From: Muribaculum sp.
GTDB lineage: Bacteria; Bacteroidota; Bacteroidia; Bacteroidales; Muribaculaceae
Assembly (NCBI GenBank): GCA_009775095.1
Contig: VSOZ01000019.1
Span: forward strand, 1-64,000
DNA: 64,000 nt
Reading direction: 5' to 3'
A program made the translations under genes and the position numbers. Shown one piece after another: positions 25,792 to 34,174 of the stretch (within the stretch, counting starts at the first letter, position 1; each line of letters opens with the position of its first letter). Below the pieces are notes generated by a model. The model saw nothing but the letters and a program-made list of their open reading frames with translations, did no database searches and was not told the origin of the DNA.

Positions 25792-26715
25792 TTATTCTCC
25801 AGATGTATCTTTTATCCAATAGATATAACCGCCATCGGGATTAGTAATATCCCTATATTGTGGTGGCATAATGTTTTCATTCGCTATACGTTGTATAAGC
25901 CAATATTCCGATTCGTTGGTTATAGTATTTAAATCTTCTTGTAGAGAAGAGTATGATATTGCGAATGCAGAGTAGTCTTCGGCATTATCTTTTTCTAATA
26001 AAGAACTAAGATTAATAATTCGTTTATTATACTGATAGAAATTATAATAAATGGGTGCTTTTATATCCTCACCAAGTGACTTTTTCAGTTTGATTATTTC
26101 TTCTATTTGTGAAGCATCCGCCACTTTGTGCTTTTTTCCGGGATAATCGGAATAATAACTATTTAATTTTTGTGCGGAAGTATAAGGTCCGGTTATTTTA
26201 AGGTCGTATTTTTGTAATTCTTTTTCTGCTGCTTCTCGTTGGAAGCCGCTAAACAGATTTGTTATCGTTTCTTTTGCAAGATCTGACAGTCCGGCCATGT
26301 TGGTTACTTCTTTATCGGTCTCTGTTGCAGCCATGATAAGGCCTGTCTGGACGTCTATAAGTCGTGCAGCCACAAATAATGGTCCTAAGACTTCTGAAAT
26401 ATCGGCAACCAGAACATAACGTACTCCAAATTGCTGTCCCAACTTTACGATCTGGTTATTATTGACTGCACCTGACATCTGATAGTCCTGTTCTTTCCCG
26501 AGTTCGTTAAGGAAATCGGCAGTACGTTCTACTGCTGCATAATCGGGTTGTTGTGTTATCCCCGAGACTAATTTCGAGCCTATGACCTTTTTATATCCAT
26601 CGTCAACATCTCCCGTCACATAGACGGCGACTTTGTTTTTGAGGGTTTGCTGCGCGTATGATTGGTTGGCTATCAAGCCAAGTATAATTGTCGCGGTCAG
26701 AATAAAATGTCGCAT
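25792..26715 (-). CDS. Secreted CsgG/TolB-like protein
   Basis: 307 residues with a signal peptide (1-21, ending SYAQQ). Residues 25-165 have the fold pattern of CsgG/TolB-N-like proteins: KVAVYVTGDVDDGYKKVIGSKLVSGI, PDYAAVERTADFLNELGKEQDYQMSGAVNNNQIVKLGQQFGVRYVLVADI and ARLIDVQTGLIMAATE. The C-terminal 140 residues are helical and not recognised. It follows a shorter paralogue by 11 nt in an operon. CsgG-like proteins build or gate outer-membrane assemblies, but this one lacks a lipobox; the role is unknown. Confidence 0.7.
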   Translation of the reverse strand: MRHFILTATIILGLIANQSYAQQTLKNKVAVYVTGDVDDGYKKVIGSKLVSGITQQPDYAAVERTADFLNELGKEQDYQMSGAVNNNQIVKLGQQFGVRYVLVADISEVLGPLFVAARLIDVQTGLIMAATETDKEVTNMAGLSDLAKETITNLFSGFQREAAEKELQKYDLKITGPYTSAQKLNSYYSDYPGKKHKVADASQIEEIIKLKKSLGEDIKAPIYYNFYQYNKRIINLSSLLEKDNAEDYSAFAISYSSLQEDLNTITNESEYWLIQRIANENIMPPQYRDITNPDGGYIYWIKDTSGE

Positions 26716-26726
26716 GATAAGATGTG

Positions 26727-27209
26727 TTATTTTGATCGTTTGTTAAGTAGTCGATAAGCTACGTTGTTTGCAAGAGCTGTCAGCACACTTGAATCAGTAT
26801 ATTTCCTATTTACATTCACTGTTTTGATAATGGCTCCGCTTTCGAGATTGATAAGGCGCGCCGACATATGGCACATATTGTCATCATTCAGTACGACATT
26901 GACTGACAATACATAATCTACACCCAGACGTTCTCCGACTTTACGAATCTCTTTTTCAGGAACTTCGCCTGACAGTTGGTAATCTTGTTCTTTGTTGAGT
27001 GACGAAATAAAGGCATCGTTGCGCTCAAAGGGGGCATATTCACGATTGCCGGACATTCGTGAGAGTACTGCGGAACTTACGATAGACTTGTCGTTATCGC
27101 TTATGTCACCTTCGACATAAACCGCTACTTTTTTAGCTTCGACATGAATAGAACCGGTAAAAGTAAGACATGACACGATCATAAAGGTAAGAAATGCAAT
27201 TCTTTTCAT
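26727..27209 (-). CDS. Secreted CsgG/TolB-like protein, short paralogue
   Basis: 160 residues from ATG 27207-27209 (MKRIAFLTF), chosen because the signal peptide starts there (residues 1-24, cleavage near HVEA); an earlier in-frame ATG lies inside the structured leader. KKVAVYVEGDISDNDKSIVSSAVLSRM, NKEQDYQLSGEVPEKEIRKVGERLGVDYVLSVNV and ARLINLESGAIIKTVNVN align with the first half of the downstream 307-residue protein. It lacks that protein's C-terminal helical half. The two form an operon behind a leader rich in RNA structure. Confidence 0.7.
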   Translation of the reverse strand: MKRIAFLTFMIVSCLTFTGSIHVEAKKVAVYVEGDISDNDKSIVSSAVLSRMSGNREYAPFERNDAFISSLNKEQDYQLSGEVPEKEIRKVGERLGVDYVLSVNVVLNDDNMCHMSARLINLESGAIIKTVNVNRKYTDSSVLTALANNVAYRLLNKRSK

Positions 27210-27261
27210 TGGTAAGAAATTTTGTGCTCTTGCAGTCTCTCCGGAATAGAGCATAAACAAA

Positions 27262-27542
27262 AAAAGCGTGAGAGTCTGTACCGATTGCCCATTCCGCTCG
27301 TTGAGGCCTTCGCATTGCCCGAATTAGTAGAACGAGCAACACTGCAGAGGCCTCACGCTGAATACGTCATAACACGCCGTCATTAACGCTCACGCATTTT
27401 GTGTCGGCGGAATATACATATCCACAAGGCATCTACTGTTGCTTCATTCCTGACTAATTCTGAAGTTTGCGAAGTTTCAACGAGCCAAGAAAGAGCGTCA
27501 AGTAAACGCTTTATAAATGTAAGAACTAAGACTTCGCGGCTC
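27262..27542 (-). ncRNA. Candidate structured RNA/leader upstream of the CsgG-like operon
   Basis: Between the operon start at 27209 and the ATPase gene there is about 790 bp without a gene. On the minus strand its 27262-27542 part has many complementary segments: 27352-27358 with 27266-27272 (7 bp) followed by a run of T, like a terminator about 50 nt before the start codon; 27331-27337 with 27296-27302; 27348-27354 with 27303-27309; 27531-27537 with 27469-27475; 27538-27542 with 27482-27486; 27405-27409 with 27375-27379. Some pairings cross or exclude each other, as in pseudoknots or switches. No known RNA family was recognised, and a plus-strand RNA is not excluded. Confidence 0.4.
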
Positions 27543-27813
27543 TTTTTCCGCAGATCATTAGTTATCGACTGATATGCTTAATCATTATAAGAAAAGCATA
27601 TAATCGTGTTTGTAAAGTTATAATTAAAATTCAATTTAGACAATATAATTGAAGAATAAATGCAAAATGCTTGATTTATAATAGTCCAATGTTAAATGGA
27701 GAGGATGTTGCAGAATTCAAAAATGGCCAATAGTTGCCGGAAGATAATGATTGACGTGAATTAGATAATTCAATGATAAAACGACACAGCGATAGCTTCG
27801 TTTTCTTTAGTGG

Positions 27814-27838
27814 GCATCCGTTTGGATGCTGATGAACG
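27814..27838. repeat. Short hairpin repeat, copy 2
   Basis: GCATCCGTTTGGATGC followed by TGATGAACG; close to the copy at 25766-25791 (same stem GCATCC/GGATGC and following GATGAA). Confidence 0.4.
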
Positions 27839-27924
27839 ATTGTCTGTAATTACAACTTCTATATTAGGTATTGCACATGTCCGTAAATTATTTTTTAGAT
27901 TCGAAAGGTAGTTATAATAGTTTT

Positions 27925-27951
27925 ATTAGTAATAATATTATTAGTAATAAT
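27925..27951. repeat. AT-rich tandem repeat upstream of the ATPase gene
   Basis: ATTAGTAATAAT occurs at 27925-27936 and 27940-27951 (period 15), then a related GATAATAATATTATT. It adjoins the promoter and could affect its activity if it changed length. Confidence 0.5.
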
Positions 27952-27983
27952 GTTGTTGATAATAATATTATTTCATATATTTG
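27952..27983 (+). promoter_or_regulatory. Promoter of the AAA ATPase gene
   Basis: GTTG (27952-27955), 20 bp, TATATTTG (27976-27983); one mismatch in the -33 box. The ATG at 28007 follows 23 nt later. Confidence 0.5.
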
Positions 27984-28006
27984 TATTTGAATAACATTTG
28001 ACGATT

Positions 28007-29137
28007 ATGGAGAAAAAGCCCTTTATATTCGGAGTTGCCACATCTGGTGATAATTTTACCGACCGGGAGAAAGAAACGGAGCGTTTGTTGATGAATTTTC
28101 GGCATGGCATCAATACAATATTGATCTCACCTCGTCGTTGGGGTAAGACTTCATTGGTGCAGAAAGCATGTCGTTTGGCACAATCCGACAAATTGAAAAT
28201 TGTATATATTGATATTTTTTCATGTCGCAGTGATAAGGATTTTTATGATGCATTTGCTGCTGCTGTCCTCAAACAAACTTCTTCGAAATTGGATGAGTGG
28301 TTGGAAAATATCAAACTATTCCTTTCTCGTATCAGTCCGAAAATCTCAATGGGTACAGATCCGATGACCGATTTCTCCATTTCTCTTGAGATGAACTCCG
28401 AGAGTAATGATGTTGATGATATTTTGCAGCTTCCCGAAAAAATAGCACAGAAAAAAGGTTGGAATATTGTCGTATGTATCGACGAATTCCAACAGATTGC
28501 CGAGTTTAAGGATTCTAAGACGTTTCAAAAGCGACTGCGATCCTTATGGCAACTACAAAAGTCGGTATCCTATTGTCTATTCGGCAGTAAAAAGCATTTG
28601 ATGAATGAATTGTTTGAGAAAAAGAGTCTTCCTTTCTATAAATTCGGTGATGCCATTTATCTGCCTAAAATCGGGACTTCGGATTGGGTGGATTATATCT
28701 GCAGTCGTTTTGAAGCTACGGGAAAGGTGATATCAAGAGCGTTGGCTGAAAAAATATGTCAAATAGTGGATAACCACTCGTCTTATGTGCAGCAGTTGGC
28801 GTGGTTAGTATGGATACATACTGACGGAACTGCTACCGAACAAGATTTTGAGGTGGCATATCATGATATTATCGATCAGAATACCCCATTGTTTGAGAAG
28901 CAGACCGAGAGTCTTACTACTTATCAGATGAATTTTCTGCGAGCTGTCATTGACGGGGTTCATCGCGAGTTTACAACACAAGAGATTCTACAAAAATATC
29001 AACTCGGCTCGTCTGCAAATGTAAGCATCATAAAGAGTGCATTGGTCAAAAAGGAACTTATAGAGGTCGAGAAACGACAAACAGTCATTCCCGATCCGGT
29101 GATGAAAGTATGGCTAAAAAGGGAGTTGGGAATGTAA
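28007..29137 (+). CDS. AAA-type ATPase of the STAND-like/archaeal ATP_bind_2 group
   Basis: 376 residues from ATG 28007 (MEKKPFIFG), preferred over an ATG 9 nt earlier. Walker A is SPRRWGKTSL (about residues 42-51), Walker B VVCIDEFQQI (about 155-164) and a sensor-like LFGSKKHLM region follows. The C-terminal 100 residues form a winged-helix-like domain (YQMNFLRAVIDGVHREFTTQEILQKYQLGSSANVSIIKSALVKKELI). Such solitary ATPases are widespread in Bacteroidetes and are often near mobile or polysaccharide regions; their targets are unknown. It is unrelated in length and domain order to the DUF4143 ATPase at 42 kb. Confidence 0.8.
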   Translation: MEKKPFIFGVATSGDNFTDREKETERLLMNFRHGINTILISPRRWGKTSLVQKACRLAQSDKLKIVYIDIFSCRSDKDFYDAFAAAVLKQTSSKLDEWLENIKLFLSRISPKISMGTDPMTDFSISLEMNSESNDVDDILQLPEKIAQKKGWNIVVCIDEFQQIAEFKDSKTFQKRLRSLWQLQKSVSYCLFGSKKHLMNELFEKKSLPFYKFGDAIYLPKIGTSDWVDYICSRFEATGKVISRALAEKICQIVDNHSSYVQQLAWLVWIHTDGTATEQDFEVAYHDIIDQNTPLFEKQTESLTTYQMNFLRAVIDGVHREFTTQEILQKYQLGSSANVSIIKSALVKKELIEVEKRQTVIPDPVMKVWLKRELGM

Positions 29138-29685
29138 TCGACATACCATAAATTCGGTTATACTGCCGTTTTTGATATGTTTTGTGACAAATATAGTAAA
29201 TGGGGCTGAGTCGGGGCGGAAGCCCGGGCGGGGAATAAAAAAAGAGCCCACATTCCCGAGAGGGGAACGGGGCTGAGAAGGTTATCGCATTTTTGTAGTT
29301 CGGCTTTTTAATAACGCCAGAAAAATGCCTTCTCGTACTATTATAACACCCGATTGTGTAAAAGGTTGTTGCAAATGCCGTTGAATCTACTGTTGTATGA
29401 TGCAATATGCTGCGTATAAGTTGTTTACTGGCTGTATTATTTGTGCGATTGCAACTTTTTACTCAATTATATGGCTCAATTGATATAAAATAGCTAAATT
29501 TGCAGCGGTGTCGGTTGTCTTATCGGCGTAGACGATGCCGTTTATTACTCGCATAACAATGCAGGCTCGATGAAACATTGCATTGTGAAATACAGTCCAA
29601 CTTCCATAGTTGGTAGCGTTAACTGCTTAGAGTACAGAGGTATATGGTGCTAAGCAGGATTAGCCGCTTTTGTCGCTTATTCATC
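29138..29685 (+). promoter_or_regulatory. Leader region of the capsule locus upstream of upxY
   Basis: About 550 bp with no gene. A -7 box TAAATTTG is at 29495-29502. Further upstream GGGGCTGAG occurs twice (29202-29210, 29269-29277). A long imperfect hairpin joins GAGAAG + GCATTTTT (about 29275-29296) to AAAAATGC + CTTCTC (about 29320-29333), with an alternative pairing GTTAT/ATAAC inside. UpxY-type antiterminators act on the leaders of their own capsule loci; whether the hairpin is such a target, or lies before the promoter, cannot be told from the sequence. Confidence 0.4.
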
Positions 29686-30303
29686 ATGGTTCCCGAAACA
29701 TCATTTGTCGACACGGCCCCGGCCGAGGTCTGTGACGCATGTCGTGGCGAGGCTACTGCCGTAGCCGCTGACGCCATGCAGTGGTATGCCATGCGCGATC
29801 TGAAGCGCGCCAATGCCAAAATGCCGGCCTACAAGCTACTTGGTCAGGCCGGCTTTGAGGTATTTACTCCCATGAAATGGCGCCTTACCCAGCGGCAGGG
29901 ACGCCGTGAGCGCGAGGAGGTGCCCTGCATACCTGATCTGCTTTTCGTCCACGCATCGGCCGATGAGCTTGACCCCGTGGTCGATGCATGTCCGACGCTA
30001 CAGTATCGTTACGAACGGGGTCGTGGCTACCGCGCGCCCATGACCGTGCGCCGCGCCGACATGCAGCGCTTCATCCTCGCCGTGCGCGCTACTGAGGAGC
30101 CCCGCTACTACAGCCCCGACGAGATAACCCCCGACATGTACGGACGCCGTGTCCTCATAGTCGGCGGTCCCCTTGACGGCCTCGAGGGACGCCTGCTCAA
30201 GGCCCGCGGCACCCGTCGCCGCCATCTCCTCATCGACCTCGCCCAACTCCTCACCGTCGCTGTCGAAGTCGCCCCCGAATTCATCCGCCTCCTCCCCGAA
30301 TAA
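29686..30303 (+). CDS. UpxY-family transcription antiterminator (NusG paralogue)
   Basis: 205 residues from ATG 29686; an earlier ATG at 29644 would add 14 residues. WYAMRDLKRANAKMPAYKLLGQAGFEVFTPMKW opens the NusG N-terminal domain, and CIPDLLFVHASADELDP and the C-terminal KOW-like stretch GRRVLIVGGPLDGLEGRLLKARGTRRRHLLIDL follow. UpxY proteins let RNA polymerase run through the long capsule operon behind them. Its position as first gene of the locus fits. The UpxZ partner that normally represses other UpxY proteins is not found. The 3' half is strikingly C-rich at third codon positions, unlike the AT-rich capsule genes. Confidence 0.85.
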   Translation: MVPETSFVDTAPAEVCDACRGEATAVAADAMQWYAMRDLKRANAKMPAYKLLGQAGFEVFTPMKWRLTQRQGRREREEVPCIPDLLFVHASADELDPVVDACPTLQYRYERGRGYRAPMTVRRADMQRFILAVRATEEPRYYSPDEITPDMYGRRVLIVGGPLDGLEGRLLKARGTRRRHLLIDLAQLLTVAVEVAPEFIRLLPE

Positions 30304-30352
30304 CCCTCTATAGGGCGGCTTTTCATGTTTTTTATTGAATAATTGTTTAATC

Positions 30353-31672
30353 ATGAGTAAACGATATAATATAGCCGTAGCCGGTACCGGCTACGTAGGA
30401 TTAAGTATTGCGACTTTATTAGCACAGCATCATAACGTTACGGCTGTTGATGTTATACTTGAAAAAGTCGAGATGCTCAATTGTAAGAAATCACCGATTC
30501 AAGACGAGTATATTGAAAAATACCTTTCAGAAAATAATCTTAATCTTATAGCAACTCTTGATGGTGCGTCGGCTTATCAGAATGCCGACTTCGTGGTTAT
30601 TGCAGCTCCGACTAATTATGATCCGGTTAAAAATTATTTTGATACTCATTGCATTGAAGAAGTGATTGACATCGTATTGAGTGTGAATCCAGATGCAGTG
30701 ATGGTTATTAAATCTACGATACCCGTTGGCTATTGCCGTTCGTTGTATATGAAATATGCCGCCAAAGGTGTCACGAAATTTAATCTACTCTTTTTTCCCG
30801 AATTCTTACGAGAGAGCAAGGCCCTATATGACAACCTTTATCCCTCGCGCATCATAGCCGGTATACCTAAGATTATCGATAGACCGGAATTCGCCGAAGA
30901 AAATGCGGCCATCCTTGCCATCACCGATATTGACCGGATGAATGAAGCGGCACATACATTTGTTTCGCTGTTGCAGCAGGGAGCACTTAAGCCCGAGATA
31001 GCTACTCTATATATGGGTTTAAAAGAAGCTGAAGCGGTTAAGCTGTTTGCCAATACGTATCTTGCACTTCGAGTTTCATACTTCAATGAACTTGATACCT
31101 ATGCCGAAGTGAAAGGCCTTGATGCGCAGGCGATTATTGAAGGAGTTGGGCTTGATCCTCGTATCGGCAATCATTATAATAATCCGTCTTTCGGTTATGG
31201 CGGATATTGTTTGCCTAAGGACACAAAGCAGCTGTTAGCCAACTATGCCGATGTTCCGCAAAACATGATGAGTGCGATTGTTGAAAGCAACCGTACCCGC
31301 AAGGACTTCATAGCAGATCAAGTGCTAAAAATGGCAGGATGGTATGACTACTATCAACAAAATTCCTTTGCCACCACACACGAAGGAAGTTGTGTGATAG
31401 GAGTCTACCGCCTGACCATGAAGTCCAATTCCGATAACTTCCGCCAATCCTCTATACAAGGCGTTATGAAGCGCATTAAAGCTAAAGGTGCTACAGTTAT
31501 CATTTACGAACCAACGCTCGAAGACGGCTCGACTTTCTTCGGTAGCCGCGTAGTCAACGACCTTTCCGAATTCAAACACCTCTCCAATGTTATCCTCGCT
31601 AACCGTACCGATCCGTACCTCGCCGACGTAAAATACAAAGTTTACACCCGCGACCTCTTCTCCCGCGACTGA
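30353..31672 (+). CDS. ugd: UDP-glucose 6-dehydrogenase family protein
   Basis: 439 residues from ATG 30353 (MSKRYNIAVAGTGYVGLS). The Rossmann NAD loop GTGYVGLS, VVIAAPTNYD, IKSTIPVGYC, LFFPEFLRES and the catalytic cysteine in YGGYCLPKDTKQL mark the UDP-glucose/GDP-mannose dehydrogenase family. It oxidises UDP-glucose, or a related UDP-sugar, to the uronic acid, supplying an acidic sugar for the capsule. It is 49 nt downstream of upxY. The exact substrate is not certain. Confidence 0.9.
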   Translation: MSKRYNIAVAGTGYVGLSIATLLAQHHNVTAVDVILEKVEMLNCKKSPIQDEYIEKYLSENNLNLIATLDGASAYQNADFVVIAAPTNYDPVKNYFDTHCIEEVIDIVLSVNPDAVMVIKSTIPVGYCRSLYMKYAAKGVTKFNLLFFPEFLRESKALYDNLYPSRIIAGIPKIIDRPEFAEENAAILAITDIDRMNEAAHTFVSLLQQGALKPEIATLYMGLKEAEAVKLFANTYLALRVSYFNELDTYAEVKGLDAQAIIEGVGLDPRIGNHYNNPSFGYGGYCLPKDTKQLLANYADVPQNMMSAIVESNRTRKDFIADQVLKMAGWYDYYQQNSFATTHEGSCVIGVYRLTMKSNSDNFRQSSIQGVMKRIKAKGATVIIYEPTLEDGSTFFGSRVVNDLSEFKHLSNVILANRTDPYLADVKYKVYTRDLFSRD

Positions 31673-31709
31673 ATTTTATGGATACAACAGAAAATTAGAC
31701 AGAAACCGT

Positions 31710-32615
31710 ATGAGTATTTTGAATAAATTAATCAGACCTTTTGAATATCGCAATGAAATGTCAAAGACTTCTCTCATGAGGGAATTAAGATTTTACATGC
31801 GTAGAATACAGCTAGAAGAAAAATTTTTAAATTGTAAAGGTCCCGGCATTTCGACTAATAAATATTGTGACCATGAAGTTATAGTTTCTTTGACTACTTA
31901 TGGTCGCCGCCTACACGATGTGTGTTTTACTATTGAATCTTTGATGCAGCAAACGATGCTTCCAAATCGGATTATACTCAATCTTGATCCTTCTTCTCAG
32001 GACCAACCTCTTCCAATAGCTCTTAAGCGCCAGATAGAACGTGGCTTATCCGTAGTAGTAGTAGTAGATGACATAAAGAGCTACAAAAAATTAATACCCA
32101 CATTAAAGACGAATCCTAATGCGGTTATAATTACAGTTGATGATGATGTGACATATGATTTTGATATAATAGAACGGTTATTCAATGCTTATATATCTGA
32201 TCCAAAAAGTATTCATGCTTGTAGAACACATTGTATGAAATTTGACGCCAATGGGACTCTGCTACCTTATGCTTCTTGGGAAATGAGTGCGGCAGGTAGT
32301 CCTGCACACAATTTTGCTACAGGGGTTGGAGGAGTATTATATCCCCCATGCTCATTATCTGATGAAGTTTTTAATAAAGATGTGTTTACTTCTATATGTC
32401 CCACAGCTGATGATGTTTGGTTTAATGCAATGGCAAAACTCAATGGTACAAACATCTGCAAAATAGTCACACGAAATCCAAAAGGAGTAGATTATGAATC
32501 TAATCCGGAGATAGTTGATGGTTTGTTCAAAATAAACACCGGTACATATGGTCGAAATGACGAGCAGATTCGTGCCGTATTCACAAAATATGGTATATAT
32601 GATCTGATTCGGTAA
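31710..32615 (+). CDS. GT-A fold glycosyltransferase
   Basis: 301 residues, cytoplasmic. EVIVSLTTYGRRLHDVCFTIESLMQQTMLPNRIILNLD is a nucleotide-sugar binding opening, and IITVDDDVTYDFDII carries the metal-binding DDD motif. Further on TADDVWFNAMAKLNG looks like the acceptor/base region. This is a frequent type in Bacteroidetes capsule clusters and resembles family 2-like enzymes, but is not a classic GT2. Donor and linkage unknown. Confidence 0.75.
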   Translation: MSILNKLIRPFEYRNEMSKTSLMRELRFYMRRIQLEEKFLNCKGPGISTNKYCDHEVIVSLTTYGRRLHDVCFTIESLMQQTMLPNRIILNLDPSSQDQPLPIALKRQIERGLSVVVVVDDIKSYKKLIPTLKTNPNAVIITVDDDVTYDFDIIERLFNAYISDPKSIHACRTHCMKFDANGTLLPYASWEMSAAGSPAHNFATGVGGVLYPPCSLSDEVFNKDVFTSICPTADDVWFNAMAKLNGTNICKIVTRNPKGVDYESNPEIVDGLFKINTGTYGRNDEQIRAVFTKYGIYDLIR

Positions 32616-32626
32616 TCGTTTAAAAT

Positions 32627-34111
32627 ATGCCATCTATAAAGACCGAAATAACAAAAGGGGTTTTCTGGACTGCTGTAGCTAAGTATTCCGGTATTTTTAT
32701 TATGCTTGGGGTTACGGCTATTCTTGCCCGTAATATCTCTCCATCTGATTTTGGTACGATGGCTGTTGCCACAGTCTTGATGTCGTTTTTGGAAATTTTT
32801 ACGGATATGGGGCTGGGACCGGCTATAATACAGTTTAATAATATTACAGAACGCCAGCTTAGTTCTCTTTTTATGTTAGGAGGATTTGTCGGGCTTATGC
32901 TTGCTGTAGGATTATATTTTTTGTCTCCACTAGTGGCAATTTTCTATCATGACGAGATATTGGGTACTGTAATTAAGTGTCTTAGTGTGAATCTTATTTT
33001 CAATGCATTAAACATTGTTCCAAACGCTTTGATGCTTAAAGAAAAAAGATTTAAAACTATAGCAATAAGAACATTGGCACTGCAGTTGGTAAGCGGAAGT
33101 GCAGCTGTTTTTGCAGCATTAGACGGTTGGGGAATATACGCGCTTTTAATTGCACCGATAGCTACATCAATAGGAGTCTTTATTGTTAATTTTATCAATT
33201 ATCCCCAACGGATTACATTTAACATTGATTTTGATGTTATAAAGAGAATAGGGAGTTACTCTATTTTCCAATTCTTGTTTACATGTTCAAATTATTTTTC
33301 CCGAAATATAGATAAACTGATTATTGGAAAATATTTCTCAATGACAGATGTAGGTTATTATGAGAAGTCATATCGTCTTATGCAACTTCCAATGTCTAAT
33401 ATAACCTTTGTAATTGCTCCTGTATTACATCCGGTCCTATCATCTCTTCAAGATAACAAGACTGAACTTGGGAATAAAAATGTCAAATTATTGACTATCC
33501 TATCTTGGATAAGTTTTCCTATAGGGATTATTTTGTTTTTTTGTGCTCCTGAAATAATTTTAATTGTTTTTGGAGAAAATTGGATACCATCTATTCCTGT
33601 TTTCAAGATCTTGTCATTATCACTTCCTCTGCAGATGTTACTTTCCACTTCAGGTGCTTTTTATCAAGCAGCAGGAAAGACGAGTCTTTTGTTCTACAAT
33701 GGATTATGTAATACAATTGTGACTGTAATAGGTTTTTTAATAGCTGCATTTATCTTTAATAAATTGGAAGCCATGGCATGGGCATGGGATATAACCTTGA
33801 TTATAAACTTTATTAATACATACTTGATTTTAAATAAATTGACATTGGCGTATCCTGTAGTTGTATTTTTTCGTTCATTTTTTGCGCAGATTATAAATAG
33901 TGTTACTACTTTTTTAATTACATATTTACTAATATCATTCATTTCGTTTGAAAACCTAATTATTGAACTATTGATAAAAAGCGTTATAATATCCTTTTTT
34001 ACGGTCTACATGGCATATATATTACGACAATATAATATAATATCAATAATTTCAAAATTACGTAATAAAGTTGTTGGTAATCCAAAAGATTTTACCCAAT
34101 ATCATAGTTGA
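32627..34111 (+). CDS. wzx: Wzx-type polysaccharide flippase
   Basis: 494 residues with about 14 membrane helices of the MOP superfamily, closest to the WzxC/TuaB lineage (GVFWTAVAKYSGIFIMLGVTAILARNISPSDFGTMAVATVLMSFLEIFTDMGLGPAIIQ). It flips the undecaprenyl-linked repeat unit across the inner membrane. A conserved central region KRIGSYSIFQFLFTCSNYFSRNIDKLIIGKYF is present. It is 11 nt behind the GT gene and leads the AT-rich part of the locus. Confidence 0.9.
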   Translation: MPSIKTEITKGVFWTAVAKYSGIFIMLGVTAILARNISPSDFGTMAVATVLMSFLEIFTDMGLGPAIIQFNNITERQLSSLFMLGGFVGLMLAVGLYFLSPLVAIFYHDEILGTVIKCLSVNLIFNALNIVPNALMLKEKRFKTIAIRTLALQLVSGSAAVFAALDGWGIYALLIAPIATSIGVFIVNFINYPQRITFNIDFDVIKRIGSYSIFQFLFTCSNYFSRNIDKLIIGKYFSMTDVGYYEKSYRLMQLPMSNITFVIAPVLHPVLSSLQDNKTELGNKNVKLLTILSWISFPIGIILFFCAPEIILIVFGENWIPSIPVFKILSLSLPLQMLLSTSGAFYQAAGKTSLLFYNGLCNTIVTVIGFLIAAFIFNKLEAMAWAWDITLIINFINTYLILNKLTLAYPVVVFFRSFFAQIINSVTTFLITYLLISFISFENLIIELLIKSVIISFFTVYMAYILRQYNIISIISKLRNKVVGNPKDFTQYHS

Positions 34112-34174
34112 TGATGGGGAGAAATGAAAAAAAATAGCATTACTTATAATTGATTAACAATAGATAATATATAT

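Larger units (their letters stand above)
27543..28006. other. AT-rich intergenic stretch before the ATPase gene
   Basis: No gene is seen. It holds an 8-bp hairpin (ATATGCTT...AAGCATAT, about 27572-27603), the second copy of a short hairpin repeat (27814-27838), a tandem AT repeat (27925-27951) and a promoter (27952-27983). Confidence 0.5.

Noticed and set aside
27133..27342. 69-codon open frame on the minus strand within the leader
   Set aside because: It crosses the putative terminator and is out of frame with the signal-peptide-coding gene; no protein-like features.
27440..27475. SRP-RNA-like GTCAGG...GAAGCA motif on the minus strand in the leader region
   Set aside because: The spacing between the two parts is too short for the SRP domain IV apical loop, and no flanking stem fits; treated as chance within the structured candidate.
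27240..27640. tmRNA or RNase P RNA as an explanation of the structured stretch
   Set aside because: No tag-coding sequence, no CCA-ending acceptor stem and none of the conserved RNase P cores were seen.
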